From: Apium graveolens
Lineage: Eukaryota; Streptophyta; Magnoliopsida; Apiales; Apiaceae
Reading direction: 5' to 3'
DNA: 64,000 nt
Assembly: GCF_009905375.1 (NCBI RefSeq)
Contig: NC_133653.1
Coordinates: 85,290,079-85,354,078 of the forward strand
Both the position numbers and the translations under genes were made by a program. Positions 23,300-34,885 of this stretch are shown here, piece by piece (position 1 is the stretch's first letter; every line of letters begins with the position of its first letter). Under the pieces are notes generated by a model that saw only the letters and a program-made list of their open reading frames with translations, did not search any database and had not been told where the DNA came from.

Positions 23300-25142
23300 T
23301 TAGGAAGTTGGAATTTCTGGCCTTATTTGTTCAGGAAGTGATGGCAGTGGTATGGTGAGCTTCCCCATGATGGCTCCCAAAGCAACAGAATTTTGCATTT
23401 GGAGATGCTTATGAGAGTCCATCGGGGTTTTGATGTCTGATTGTTGACTCTTGACTAGAGAAGTAAAAGCCTGAACTTGAGTATTGAGAGATGCATTGGA
23501 GGTCTCTAGAGAAGCTACTTGAGTCTTGAGATCTTGAAGGTCTTGTGGAGAGGAGCTTGTTGTAGAGAGAGCAGTAGATGGTCCAAATATAGTTTGCACA
23601 TGTTTCTGAATTTCATCCATGACCAAAGGTGAAGGAGTGTATCTTGTAATGTGCATTTGATCCAACTTCCACCTTGTGTCATTGGAGTTTGTGATGTGAT
23701 CTTGAACTACCTTGTGCAAGGCTACAAATGAGTCTTTCAATTGTGTGACACTCTTATCAATCCCACTGAGATCATACCTTGACATTTATTCTGAGAAGGT
23801 TTTGAATTGGTTTTTGATCTCAGTCTAAGAGGGGATGATTTGATCCATCTTTTCCCTGACCATTCTCATTATCTTGTCTTGATGACCATTCAATGTGATG
23901 TGATTTGAAGTGCTTTTCCAAAATAATGGAAAGCTTTGATTTGAGATTTGTAGACATCATTGATAGCATCATACACCTCTTGAGGAGTTAGGGATCTAGC
24001 ATTGCTTCCCGGAATGGTGATGTATTCCTTCTTGAACTTAGCCAACACTACATCCATTACAATGGTGAATTCCTTATCCAGCCAAGCATCACAGTTAGCA
24101 TCCTGACCAGCTTCATCAATAATTTTTGCTTGATTTTCTTCAACATCATCCTGGTAGGTGAGCATGATAGTTTGGTAGTCCAGATTTGACATGTTGGGTG
24201 TGAGTATCTGTTGTGATTTTTGTACAAGGCCTCCAAGATGATCAACTCTGAGATCTTCAATGGTTGAAGGTTGATTTTTAGTATCTTGAAGCCACTGGGA
24301 GATTAAGTGTTGTTGAGATGTGGAGGGTTGAGGATCAGAACCACCTGTGACAGAAGTCACAGTTTTACTCACAAATTGCTCTGTGATTATGCCAAGTTAT
24401 TATTCCTCACATGTAGTGTGAACCTCCAATTGAATTGGAGAGGATTTGGCTGGGTTACTGTCATGTGCACCAGTCTAAATCCCTTGTGCTTCTTGTAAAG
24501 CACTGTCACATGAATGTGATAAACTTGCCTCTCCAATAATAGGGTCATTGGCAATTGTACTCCTAGCATCAACTACTAATGCAATTTCCGCCAGGGTTTT
24601 GAGGGGAGTTGTTCCTTGTATAGGAACCTCCAATTGAATTGGAGAGGATTTAGATACTCCCCCTCAGGAGTACTACCCTCAAACCTAGCAGCCTATGAAG
24701 GCTGATTTGCACATGAAGGTGCATTTGTAACATCCATGGGGTCTTCAGTAAAAACTGATGAATCCCCCATGGTTTTGATGGTATCATCAAGGTCTACCCC
24801 ATCTAGTAGCCTCTCACCATCTATTGTAGTGTCTGGGTGGTGAGAAAGGTTTCTTGAACCAAGTCACTTGATTTAGCTTGCATGAGAAATGGATTCAAGT
24901 GCTGTAGGAGAGGAAGAAATTTGTGAGATTAAGATTTGTTGCTCAGAATTGAGTGTTGGAAGCTCCCCCTGAATGGATGAGGGAGCTTCAATAGATGTGC
25001 TCTCACAGTGTTTGTCATCCTTATTTCTCCTACCATACACTTGAATTTCTTCAGGTGTTGGTTGTGCAGACTCTATACAGGGTGCATTGGGGAGAATGCT
25101 CTTTTCAATAGACACACCCTGTTGAGAGGATGTATCTAGCAT
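23300..25142 (-). pseudogene. Element B accessory region, middle (broken)
   Basis: Open stretches at 25142-24873 (89 codons, Ser/Glu/Pro-rich), 24372-23890 (160 codons) and 23785-23300 (161 codons), in shifted frames. They have biased composition; the last piece has heptad-like leucines (LQDLKTQVASLETSNASLNT) suggesting a coiled coil, like the coiled-coil part of element C's ORF near 61720-61890. No catalytic motif is seen. This is the expected variable middle of the Sirevirus accessory protein. Confidence 0.6.
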
Positions 25143-26311
25143 TTATTTTGACCCCATTTTTATAAATGCGTCCTTTTGGGAGGATACAGAGGTAGTATGA
25201 GTGGTCAACTCAGATTTCTTACCCTTATTTGTTCTCTTGACCAATGGTGACTCAGCTTCTGTTTGTTCCTCACCACTCTCATTCATAACAGTTAAGGTTA
25301 TCTCATTTCTCTTCTTTTTACTCAATTCACCCTTTTGAGAGGATGAAGTGGTTGGTTTCCTAGCTGCTAGTTGGTTTGAAGAAGTGGTCTCAGCTTGGGA
25401 AGGTCCCTGTGGGTATTCCTGTGTTTGTACTTCCACATGTTCAGGGACCATAGCTGTGCTGGGTTGTGCATTTGATCTCATACCAGGCATTGGGTAAAGG
25501 TAAGTCCTAAATCTCTCCATCATGAATGGAGTGATTTTCAGACTCACATTTACCTTGTTCTTTGTAGTAAGTGAACCAAATATTATTTTGGGCACTTGCT
25601 TATAATTGCCTATTTTAGTGCTATCTATACCATTCAACGAATGTATGTCTGTTACTTTATGATTTAAAGTAGACATAATGAATCTAGGAAAGAAGATTTC
25701 CTTACCTCTAGCAGATTGGGGCATGGTCAGCCTGGTTGCAAGTTCTTCCAGGATCAATAGACCAATATTCAAGTGTCTGTTGTGGGCTATTGAGTACACC
25801 AGCTTCTGCACCACACTTGAAATATTGTCATATCCTGTCTTACTGCATGTGAAGGCCCTCAATACAGAATTAAACACAAAGGACCATTCCTTCCTTAAGT
25901 TGGTTTTGTTCAAGCTTGACAAGTTGATTCTTCCACCATAGTTGATGAAATCCATAAACTTAGTCAGTTCATCCTGTGTTGGCACCTCCACTAAGTTTAC
26001 AGTTGGGAGCCCCAAAGCTCTATTTACATCTTGCTCACTGAACTCTATTTGTTGCCTTCCAATTGTGCAAGTTACTACTAGAGATCCAGAGTGGTCATTC
26101 ATAACAGTCCTTACCACGGCTGTTGTCCAAAACTCATGCAGAACATCCAAGTACAAGACTGGGTTAGCAGTTTAAAGCTTCTGCAAGGTAGGATTCAGAC
26201 AAGAGTTTCACAAACCCCTTGAAACTCTCATGGTCTTGGTTAGCATCAGAGAAAAGCTAGGTAATTTGTTCCTTTCTCTGGGATAATAGCTCTAACAACA
26301 CTGAGTGTCAT
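25143..26311 (-). pseudogene. Element B accessory ORF, conserved N-terminal domain
   Basis: The longest intact stretch runs from 26156 to 25143 (337 codons); the frame breaks upstream, and the likely original start codon is the ATG at 26311-26309. The globular part (EFSEQDVNRALGLPT, LNKTNLRKEWSFVFNSVLRAF, LGLLILEELATRL-like block) aligns with element C's ORF (VDETVVNRALNFPMDN, LSKSNLVSEWDIFFDTLSKVF, FGKLLLPILLRRL). The shared order and spacing show homology. This domain is followed by a Ser/Thr/Lys-rich tail. It occupies the place where Sireviruses such as SIRE1 carry their env-like ORF, but no signal peptide or membrane segment is evident here, so I do not call it an envelope protein. Confidence 0.7.
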
Positions 26312-26449
26312 TGTTGTTTAGTGAGAGTGAATGTGTAAGAAGAATTGGTGAGAACGGAGTAAAAATGAGAGAGAAATCGGGTTTGGATTGAAATGCTAGG
26401 TCACTTGAATCGCGAAAGTTGTAAGTATGTATGTGTATCGAGATCTGGG

Positions 26450-26457
26450 TATTTATA
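26450..26457 (-). promoter_or_regulatory. TATA box upstream of the element B accessory ORF
   Basis: TATAAATA on the minus strand, in the context ACTATAAATACCC, about 140 bases upstream of the likely accessory start codon at 26311. It suggests the accessory gene could have its own transcript. Prediction from sequence only. Confidence 0.45.
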
Positions 26458-26465
26458 GTAAAAGC

Positions 26466-26960
26466 TAATGACTTGTCAATAAGTCAAAAATAGACATTTG
26501 AAATATACTTATCGAACAGTCATTTTGAGATGTGAGAAACATATCGATAAGTTATTTTATTTATTCTTGTAGAGAACTAAAAAAATTGACTTATTGAGAT
26601 GTTAAATAAATACCCAGTTTGTCCAAAATGGACTAAATTGTTTCTAATTTTTTTTTGAATAAATTCAAGATATAATTAGAATAAATTTACCAAAAGTATT
26701 TTACCAAAATAATTTATTAAATTAAATTATTTTAGTTTTGAGTTGATAAGTCTAAAAATTATACTTCTAGAGAACTCTGTAAGTTAACACTTGTAGAAAA
26801 CTCTACAATGACTTATCGATAATTCATAATAAAGCTTATCAAGAAGTCACTCGGGAAGTCAGTAAATTGACTTATCGAGAACTCACTCGAGAAGTCTTAA
26901 AATGAATTGTCGATAAGTCGGTTAGACTTATCGAGAACTCAGTTCTCAATATACTTTTGA
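26466..26960. repeat. Cluster of short palindromic repeats (ACTTATCGAKAAGTC type)
   Basis: Repeated variants of GACTTATCGAGAACTC, TCGATAAGTC and GAGAAGTC in both orientations, between the RNase H stop (27174) and the accessory ORF. The same word type makes up the 36 bp repeats inside this element's LTRs. Noncoding. Confidence 0.65.
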
Positions 26961-27173
26961 TTACTTTGATTATGTCTTGTGTTTATTTTACATATCAAAG
27001 ATGTAAATTAACATTTGACAGTTTTCCTAGAATTGAAAAATTCCAAGATGAATTTTTATTTTTGAAGAATAAATATGCAGAGATTTTTGAAATATTTATA
27101 ATTCATATTTCAGTTAATTTCTAATAAAATCAAATTAATTTTGATTTACTTGAAATTAATCTGCTACAACACA

Positions 27174-27956
27174 TTAGCTGAGTTCTTGTCTTAGGATGAA
27201 GAATTTCATTCCAATTTCACCTATAAGTCTAGTGAAAGTAGCTTCATCCAAAGGTTTAGTAAAAAGATCAGCTAATTGTTTTTCTGTTGGAACGAAAATA
27301 AGCTCAATGGTGCCATTTGCAGCATGTTCTCTAATAAAATGGTACCTTACATCAATGTGCTTTGTCCTAGAGTGATTGACTGGATTAGCCATAATAGATA
27401 TAACACTAGTATTGTCACACATAATTGGAATTTTGTGTAACACTAGGCCATAGTCCATTAGCTGATTTCTAATCCAAAGCACTTTAGCACAGAAACTTCC
27501 AACAACTATGTATTCTGCTTCAGTTGTGGAAGTTGACACATATTGTTATTTCTTGCTATGCCAGGATACAAGTCTTTTCCCAAGAAACTGACAGCTCCCA
27601 CTAGTACTCTTTCTGTCCACCCTGCATCCAGCAAAATCTGCATCTGTGTATCCAACAGCTTCAAAACCAGGTCCCTTAGGATACCATAATCCCAAGTTAG
27701 GAGTCCCTTTCAAATATCTGAAATTTTTTTTAACAACAATAAAATATGATTCTTTTGGATTGGCTTCAAATCTTGCACAAAGACATGTTGCAAACATGAT
27801 GTCTGGTCTGCTTGCAGTTAAGTAAAGCAATGATCTAATCATTCCTCTAAATCTTGAAATATCTACACTCTTGCCTTTTCTATCTTCATCCAACTTTGTT
27901 GCTGTAGACATAGGTGTTGAAGCAGGTGAACAATCAACCATACCAAACTTCTTCAA
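27174..27956 (-). pseudogene. pol: Element B RT connection and RNase H
   Basis: Two open stretches in different frames, 27956-27546 and 27539-27174. The first has the copia RT thumb/connection (SRFRGMIRSLLYLTASRPDI) and the RNase H start (VGYTDADFAGCRVDRKSTSG). The second has TEAEYIVVGSFCA, MCDNTSVI and HSRTKHIDVRYHFIRE, ending with the usual LADLFTKPLDEATF close. RNase H acidic residues D, E, D are present, but the frame break between 27539 and 27546 separates them. Confidence 0.88.
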
Positions 27957-28013
27957 TAAATCCTTAACATACTTAGTTTGGCTGATGAAGATCCCATCAT
28001 TTCATTGACTAAC

Positions 28014-28690
28014 TTAAAGTCCAAGAAAGTAACTTAATCCCCCCATCATGCTCATTTCATATTCACTCTGCATAAGCTTAGAAAATCTTTGGCAAAGCTT
28101 TTCATTTGTAGAACCAAAGATAATGCCATCCGCATAGATTTGAACTAGGATCATATCATCACCATGGTTTTTGTAGAAGAGAGTCTTGTCTATGGCACCT
28201 CTAGTAAAACCATGTTTAAGCAAGAATTCTGACAATATATCATATCAAGCTCTAGGTGCCTGCTTTAGTCCATATAGAGCCTTGAGTAACTTGTACACAA
28301 AATTTGGAAATTATGGATCTTCAAAGCCAGGTGGCTGTTGCACATACACTTCTTCTTCTAACTCACCATTTAGGAAGACACTCTTAACATCCATTTGATA
28401 CACTTTGAAATTTGAGTGTGCAGCAAATGTTAGAAAAATTCTTACTGCTTCAAGCCTTACAACTGGAGAAAAATTTCATCATAATCAATTTCTTCTTCTT
28501 GTGAGTAGCCTTTTACAACTAACCTTGCTTTGTTCCTGGTGACTATACCATTTTCATCCATCTTGTTCCTGAACACCCATTTTGTTCCAATTACAATTCT
28601 ATTCTTTGGTGCAGGAACCAACTCCCAAACTTTGTTTCTTTCAAACTGATTAAGCTCCTCTTGCATAGCAGATATCCAATCAGGATCCAT
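28014..28690 (-). pseudogene. pol: Element B reverse transcriptase (degenerate)
   Basis: N-terminal RT (DPDWISAMQEELNQFERNKVW, TKWVFRNKMDENG) is open at 28690-28457. The palm is then frame-broken between 28457 and 28235; translated piecewise it still shows the MDVKS and ALYGLKQAPR type blocks. The part from 28235 to 28014 holds the catalytic loop, which reads YADG (28136-28125) where copia RTs have YVDD, so one catalytic aspartate is lost. The element cannot make an active RT. Confidence 0.88.
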
Positions 28691-28867
28691 TAGAGCTTTT
28701 TTAGTTTTCTTGGGCTCTACTTGAGACAGAAAGCATGCATGTAGGCAATCATTAGCAGTTGCACTTCTAGTCCTTACACCAGCATTTGGATCACCAATTA
28801 TTGCATTTGGATTGTGACTTTTATCCCATTTTCGGGTGTATGTTTGTTGACTTGTGCCTTCATCATT

Positions 28868-29795
28868 TTATTCATTATTTGTATGATTACTAGATCCTTC
28901 TTCTCTTTCTCCCCCTGAGTTTGTGCTATCAAAATCAGGTGTTTGAGATGAGCTTCTATTTTCATGATTTTCCTGTTCAGTAGACTCTTCATTCATTATT
29001 TGTTGTGCATTGACATCTCCTTCTTTATCAGAATCACTGTTGATGTTGAGATTTTCAAATGCAAGGGCTTCAGCTTTATTCTCATCAAGGAATTCCAAGT
29101 CTGAACATTTTTCATCATCAAAAGTCACATATGTGCTTTCCATGATTTTCTTTTGATCAACTACATAAACCTTGTAGACAGTTCTCTCCAATGAATATCC
29201 CAGAAAAATTGCTTCAAAAACCTTTGAGTCAAATTTTCTCACATATTCAGAGTTGTTTTTTAAAATGTAACACTTGCTTCCAAACACATGAATATGCTTT
29301 ACAGTAGGATTTCTTTTAGACATGATTGAGTAGGGTGATTTGCCATGTATTTTAGCATGCAGTATTAACAGCTTCTTCCCAAAAACTAGTTGGCAGCTTG
29401 GCATCTTGCAACATTGTCCTTGCAGCTTCTACTAATGTTTTGTTCTTTCTCTCAACTACACCATTTTGTTGAGGTGTTCTAGCTACAGAAAACTCTTGAA
29501 CAATGGCTTTGCCTTTACAAAATTCACTCAATGTTGCATTCCTGAATTCTGTCCCATTATCACTTCTCAATCTTTTCACACAGTTTTGATCTTCAGCCTG
29601 TTTTTTTATCTTCTTTATATGCTCAATTATGAAGTGTGGAGTTTCATCCTTAGAATGCATAAATTCTATCCAAGTGTATCTTGAGAAATCATCCACCATC
29701 ACAAGTGCATATTTGTTTCTTGAAATTGATATGACATTTACTGGCCCAAACAAGTCCATGTGAATAAGTTGCAATGGTGCACTTATGGAATTCAC
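28868..29795 (-). pseudogene. pol: Element B integrase
   Basis: Two overlapping frames: 29795-29352 with the integrase core (HMDLFGPVNV, RSDNGTEF, GVVERKNKTLVEAARTM, the D-D-E triad intact) and 29404-28868 with the post-core region (HIHVFGSKCYILKN, FEAIFLGYS, YVTFDDEK) and an acidic, Gln/Asn/Ser-rich linker to RT. A frameshift near 29380 divides them. The HHCC zinc finger lies upstream in the frame-broken stretch 29800-29930. Confidence 0.88.
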
Positions 29796-29929
29796 AGTTT
29801 ATGACTTATGACTTGATCTTTTTATTTTTTCTTTCTAAGAGGCTTCACAAACTTTAATTTGAGCAAACTATAGCTTTGGCATGTCCCTCACCAACTCCTT
29901 CTTGACCAGAGTGTTGATTGTCTTGTAGT

Positions 29930-30319
29930 TTAGATGTGAGAGTTTCTTATGCCATAATTTATTTTGCTTTGTGGATACTTGGTGTAGAAGCAACAAATTC
30001 CATCCTCATTTGCTGAGTTCAAGTCTGCAACAAGTAAGATTCCTTTTCTTGCTCCTTTCAGAGCAACTTCACCAGTTTTCTTGCTGATAAAAGTACGTTC
30101 TTCTTTGTTGAATAGAACTTCAAAGCCTTTGTCTACAAATTGGCTAACATTGAGAAGATTCACTTTAAGACCAGCTACTAGTGCTACATCATCAATGACA
30201 ACATTTCCAGAAATAATCTTGCCATATCCCATTGTGAATCCTTTGTTGTTTTCTCCAAAGGTCACCAAAGGGCTAGCGTTCTCCTTAAATTGTGATAGTA
30301 GGGCCTTATCACCTGTCAT
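29930..30319 (-). pseudogene. pol: Element B protease remainder and pre-integrase region
   Basis: Open frame of 129 codons beginning at the HMTGD that follows the protease active site, with LVTFGENNKGFTMGYG and LLNVSQFVDKGFEVLF, then the pre-integrase segment. The active-site codons themselves are on the far side of the hAT-type insertion (31019-31044), where the usual DSG reads D-R-R. So the protease is dead by both substitution and insertion. Confidence 0.82.
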
Positions 30320-30330
30320 ATGTTTGGGAC

Positions 30331-31018
30331 TAGGGCTGTCAAACGGATAATTCGGATACGGGTCTGCCTATATCCGTATCCGGATCCGAATCCGAAAATC
30401 CATATCCGTATCCGCATCTGAATCCGGAAATATATAAAGAATAACATCCGAATCCGGATCCAATGGATACTATCCGGATACGGATAATATCCGGATCTGA
30501 ATCCGATTTTCAATCAGTTTTTTTTATTTTATATTAAAAATTAAAAAAAAATGAAAAAATATTAAAAAAATAGTAAAAATTAAAAATTCATTTTAAAAAA
30601 ATTAAAATAAGAGATAAAGTGATTTAATCATATTTTAATTTTTCAAAAAATTAATTTTATTTATTTTTTCAATATAATCGTTATCTTTAAATTGTTGAAC
30701 TCAAATGAATTTTTCCTATATGTCTATAAAATTTTATAAACATAATATATCTGTATATATAACACATAAACACACTATAAATTTAATATAATATATTTTT
30801 AAATTATTTAAATATTTAAATATAAAATACATTTATTCGGATACGGATATTATCGAATACGAATATGCCTATATCTGTATTCGTATCCGCAATCGTCGGA
30901 TTCGAATACGGATAATATCCGCTTTGTTTCGGATACAGATAATATTCGCTTTATTTCGGATACGAATGCGGATTTTTCGGTCGAATATCGGATTTTTCAA
31001 ATTTTTTTGACAGCCCTA
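30331..31018. mobile_element. hAT-type foldback MITE, 688 bp, inside element B
   Basis: Perfect 13 bp terminal inverted repeats TAGGGCTGTCAAA/TTTGACAGCCCTA. The flanking 8 bp TTTGGGAC (30323-30330) and TCTGGAAT (31019-31026) match at 5 of 8, a decayed hAT target duplication. Both arms (30340-30510, 30835-31000) are packed with CGGATACGGATA/TATCCGTATCCG words in both orientations, so the element can fold on itself; the centre is A/T-rich. It has no ORF of its own. Confidence 0.85.
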
Positions 31019-31082
31019 TCTGGAATATCTTCTGTCTATGATCCATATGACCTTCTTCATATTGCCCTGCACACAATGCGTT

Positions 31083-31778
31083 TTAAGTGTGTTTAGCAAC
31101 CCAAGCAGTATTGGGCACTTTCTTCTTGTTAACTGATTTAACAGAAGTAGAATGAGTTGTTTCAAATAAAATAGAATTCATTGACTGTTGAGCATTTTCC
31201 CTATTTGTTGTAGACCCAATTATTGTTTCTTTGAGGTCTACCCTCAACTTGTGGCAAATTTTCATCACTTTCAAGTTACAAGAGATGCAATCAAACTTGT
31301 CACAGAATGAGTAGGGATCATTTACATCTGCTTCATTGTATTTGCATGCTCCTTCAACTGGCTTGCTAATACCCTTTTTACAAAAGTGAGTTAGTTGATT
31401 CACAGAGCCATATTTCTCACATTTCTTTCTTGGAGCATCTGCAACATAAGCAAAATTATTGCTTTTATTTATTCCAATTTTCCCATTTCTATTTTTCTTC
31501 TTCTTTCTTGCATCTTCAGTTTTGATTTCTTTGACAGGTGTATTGGAACCTTGGTTGTCCATGAGATTCTCTTCAGTTTTGGAAGAATGAGTTGCATCTG
31601 CATTTTTCTTCTCATTTTCTTCATCAAAAAATTTTTGCTTGATAATCAACTCTTCTTCACTGAAGTTAACTTCACATGCCTTGAACATAGGTGAACCAAC
31701 CGTTTTCAACATTGCTGGAACATTTTCATTTTCTATTACTTTTCCTTTGTCACCTATATTTTTCTTCTCACTATTCAA
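31083..31778 (-). pseudogene. gag: Element B spacer between gag knuckle and protease
   Basis: Open frame of 231 codons, Lys/Glu/Asn-rich, with a nuclear-signal-like basic run (ARKKKKNRNGK), a degenerate second zinc-binding motif (CEKYGSVNQLTHFC, second Cys replaced by Tyr) and the closing NTAWVAKHT that precedes protease in Sireviruses. It corresponds to 54841-55428 of element C. Frame breaks flank it on both sides. Confidence 0.7.
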
Positions 31779-32174
31779 GGCATCATAATCAAGAGCAATA
31801 TCAATATTTGCACATGACTTATTTTTCTCATGGTATTATCCAACCAACTTAGATGCATTCTTGAAGGACTTCAACTTCACTTCATTCTTCTCTAGCTTCT
31901 CCCTCAACACAGTTTCAATCTCATTTGCACACTTGAGCTTGTTTTTCAGATATGCATTTTCTTATTTTACAGCTTCAAGCCCCACTATCAACAATCCAGT
32001 TTCCTGTTTCTCATTTTCAAGCTTCTCATTTATCTTTGTCAGTCTGCTAACTTCTTCATTAGCAGCAACCATACTTGTATGAATGTCAAACACTTTTGTG
32101 CTCATCTTTTCAACAGTTTCCTTATATTGATTCACATTTAAATCAATGGTGGTAAGAGTTGGTACCTGTGTTTT
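31779..32174 (-). pseudogene. gag: Element B gag, coiled-coil region without open frame
   Basis: About 400 bases between the zinc knuckle and the Lys-rich spacer. Element C has a Leu/Glu/Lys coiled coil in the equivalent position (54430-54700), and minus-strand codons here give similar Glu/Lys/Leu-rich text when read piecewise. No single frame stays open. Confidence 0.5.
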
Positions 32175-33464
32175 TTATGATGATGACTCTCCTTGTTCAA
32201 AGACCATTAGTGCATAATTTTCAACTTCCCCATCTTCATCATTATCAGAATCATCCCAACTTTTACCCTCCGCAATATAAGTTTTGCTTTGTTGTTTCTT
32301 TAGAATAGCTTCATACTTTGCTTCCAATTCAAGATAAGCTTTATCTTTCTTTACTTTCTTGGGTTTCCTGCATTCTGTAGAAAAATAGCCTAACTCATCA
32401 CAGTTAAAGCACCTTATCTTTGATATATCCACATATCCAGTTCTGTAACCATTTTAGCTATCAGACGTGTACTTCCTTTTTTCTTTCCAGCTGCTATCTT
32501 TGTTGAATGATTGTCCTTTACCCTTGAAGAATCTTGGCTTCTTTACTCTAATGTTAGAGAACTTTCTTTCCAGATAGGACATTGATTGATCTAGCTCATC
32601 AAGTTCATCCAAGATGTAGAACTCATCTTCTTCCAATTCCAGTATGACTTGTTCATGTGAATCATTGTTTTTTTGCTCACTTGCTGAGACAACTGGAGTT
32701 TGGGATCTTGGCTCATCATTAGAGGTCTGGCTTTCATTCACAATTAAGGCACTTGAACCATCTACAACATGCACTTGACCAGCTCTTAAAGATTTCCTTT
32801 GAATCATTTCTAGTTCATATATTTTTAAGATTCCATATAGAACTTCCAGAGTTATTCTGCTCAAGTCTCTCCCTTCTCTGATTGCTGAGATTTTCTGTTC
32901 GAAATGATCAGGAAGAGTGAGAAAAAAAATTCAAGTTCACTTCTTCAGTTTCATAATATTTATTATGAAGCTGCAAGTCATTAATCAGCTTGTTAAACCT
33001 TTCAAACACATCAGTAATGCTTTCCTTTGGCTTAGCCATAAAACCCTCATACTGTTAAATCAATATCCTTCTTTGATTTGACCTAACTTCCTCGATTCCT
33101 TCACACAGTATCTCTATCTTTTCCCAAATCTACTTAGCAGTGTCACAATTGACAATGTTGTTATACATTACATTGTCAAGTGACTCTATTAAGAGTAACT
33201 GCAAGCCACTATCCAGGGAGACTTTTTCTTTCTCAGGATCAGTGTATTCTGAAGGATCCTTAGGAACATAATGAGCTGGGATAACCATGTCTCCATCTGT
33301 AGATTCATCAACTGTAACCAAGGAATGAAGGGCCCATTTTTTAGGATCTGAATGTACAGTGGATTGGCCATCCTGATAAACAACATCATTTTCTTCTTCC
33401 ATAGAGTATATTTAGCTTTATCAAAAGTAGGGATTTTGATGCTACTGATTTTCTGTGTATTCAT
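32175..33464 (-). pseudogene. gag: Element B gag
   Basis: The start codon at 33464 (MNTQKISSIKIPTFDKAKYT) lies 38 bases after the primer binding site. The frame shifts near 33390 (second piece 33402-33130), is broken to 32864, then opens again at 32864-32454 and 32432-32175. The copia gag domain (LWKKKMMLF, SLDSGLQLLLIESLDNVMYN, SRITLEVLYGILKIYELEM) matches element C's gag. The zinc knuckle reads CFNCDELGYFSTEC: the ligand His is replaced by Tyr, while element C keeps His. At least three frame changes or stops. Confidence 0.87.
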
Positions 33465-33501
33465 TCTTCCAAGATCTTGAATCTGTTTACTTTCAGATTT
33501 T

Positions 33502-33513
33502 GCTATGATACCA
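33502..33513 (-). other. Primer binding site of element B
   Basis: On the minus strand TGGTATCATAGC lies two bases past the 5' LTR end at 33516. It matches the initiator tRNA-Met primer site TGGTATCAGAGC, used by copia elements, at 11 of 12 positions. Confidence 0.88.
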
Positions 33514-33515
33514 CT

Positions 33516-34880
33516 TGTTAGGTAATGAATTACATATATGGGGGGTGAATGTGTTTTTGTGTTTTTATGCTTTGCTTGAAGTTTTTATGGTTGTGAATAA
33601 AGTGAATTAAATCTTGCAGTGAGATGTATTAATACTGAAATTAAACAAGTAATAACAGTGAACACAAATCTTTCAAAACTCACTTAATTTTATATTAAAA
33701 TTAAGAATGTTTTGCTACAAAATTTCTAGGCTCTTTGTTACTAAAGAGCTTAGCTTCTTCCTTGAGAGAAATACAAGATTTTCTTATCTGAATTCTCACT
33801 TCTAACAAAGGACCAGTGTTAAGTTTATATCACAGTTAACTACTGGTTTATACAGTGTATAATAAGACATGCTATAAACTTTAGTAAGATGTAACTAATC
33901 ATTCCATTTTAGGAAAAGTATATCTTCCATTTCTGTCTTAGCATATCTTTGCACACTATGTTAACTTTGATCTTCCTTTGTCAGTTAATCTTCACCCTTG
34001 ATCTTGCACACTCTTCAAGTTGCTTTTTGTAGACTTGTCAATCCAACTGGTTGAATTATTTATTGTTTTTAATCTTGGATATTGAACTGATATGCACTTT
34101 GTACTTTGAGTTTTACCTCGAGAACTCAAATTTGTTATATAGACAACTTGACATCTCGATAAGTATATTGGCTTATCGAGATCTCTCATTATTCTATACT
34201 TGATTTAACTTGTAGAGGTCTCTGAGTTCTTAATAAGAGAATTTAGCTTGTCGAGATCTCTCCACTTCATGTCTTCACTTTGGCTTATAGACATCTCTGA
34301 GTTCTATAGTGGCTAATTGACTTGTCGATAACTCAGAGTTCTCTAATGATAATTGACTTATCGATATCTCAGAGTTCTCTAATGATAATTGACTTATCGA
34401 TATCTCAGAGTTCTCTAATGATATTTGACTTGTCGATAACTCTGAGTTCTTTCTCTAGTGAAGAAATGACTTGTCGATATCTCCAATCTTCATATTTTCA
34501 ATTGGCTTATCGATATCTCTTAGTTCTCTAGTAGCTTTCCTGATTTCTCGATAAGTCATTCTGGAGTTCTCGAATGACTTCTCTATAACACTAAATCTGT
34601 TACTTGTAGAGATCTTAACTTAAAATATTTTTCTCAAAACATATTTATTCAACTCCAAACTTCTTCATAATTCTTCCGAGGCATGATCAATTTGATTTTC
34701 TTCCAGATAAAATTCTTAGGCTTGATACTGTTTAAAGAAAAAGACTTTAGTCTGCTCTTTGACATTTTTACAGACTTTAAATGTTACAATACAAAATGCA
34801 AACTAAGATTACAATACAACTTACTTAGAGTTGTCAATTTGACTTAGTCTTGTTATTGTACAGGCACGTCTTGCACAACA
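33516..34880 (-). repeat. 5' LTR of element B
   Basis: LTR of 1365 bases matching 19997-21327. It contains four units of a 36 bp tandem repeat (starts about 34321, 34357, 34393, 34429), each carrying CTTRTCGATAWCTC and GAGTTCTCTAATGAT. The plus-strand ORF at 34322-34531 is a reading of this repeat and not a gene. Confidence 0.92.
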
Positions 34881-34885
34881 GAATA

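Larger units (their letters stand above)
19997..34880 (-). mobile_element. Element B: decayed Sirevirus-type Ty1/copia element, 14.9 kb
   Basis: Flanked by the duplication gaata (19992-19996, 34881-34885), with LTRs 19997-21327 and 33516-34880, a primer binding site at 33502-33513 and a polypurine tract at 21328-21340. Minus-strand order from the right: gag, spacer, protease, integrase, RT, RNase H, then a 4.7 kb accessory ORF region before the 3' LTR. The copia order (integrase before RT) plus a long extra coding region after pol indicates a Sirevirus. All genes are broken by frameshifts, stops or lost catalytic residues, and a hAT-type element sits in the protease region. Confidence 0.92.

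Noticed and set aside
30316..30513. Minus-strand ORF rich in Arg/Ile/Tyr/Gly
   Set aside because: Reading of the GGATACGGATA words in the hAT-type element arm.
34322..34531. Plus-strand ORF with repeated SISQSSLMI units
   Set aside because: Reading of the 36 bp tandem repeat in the element B LTR.
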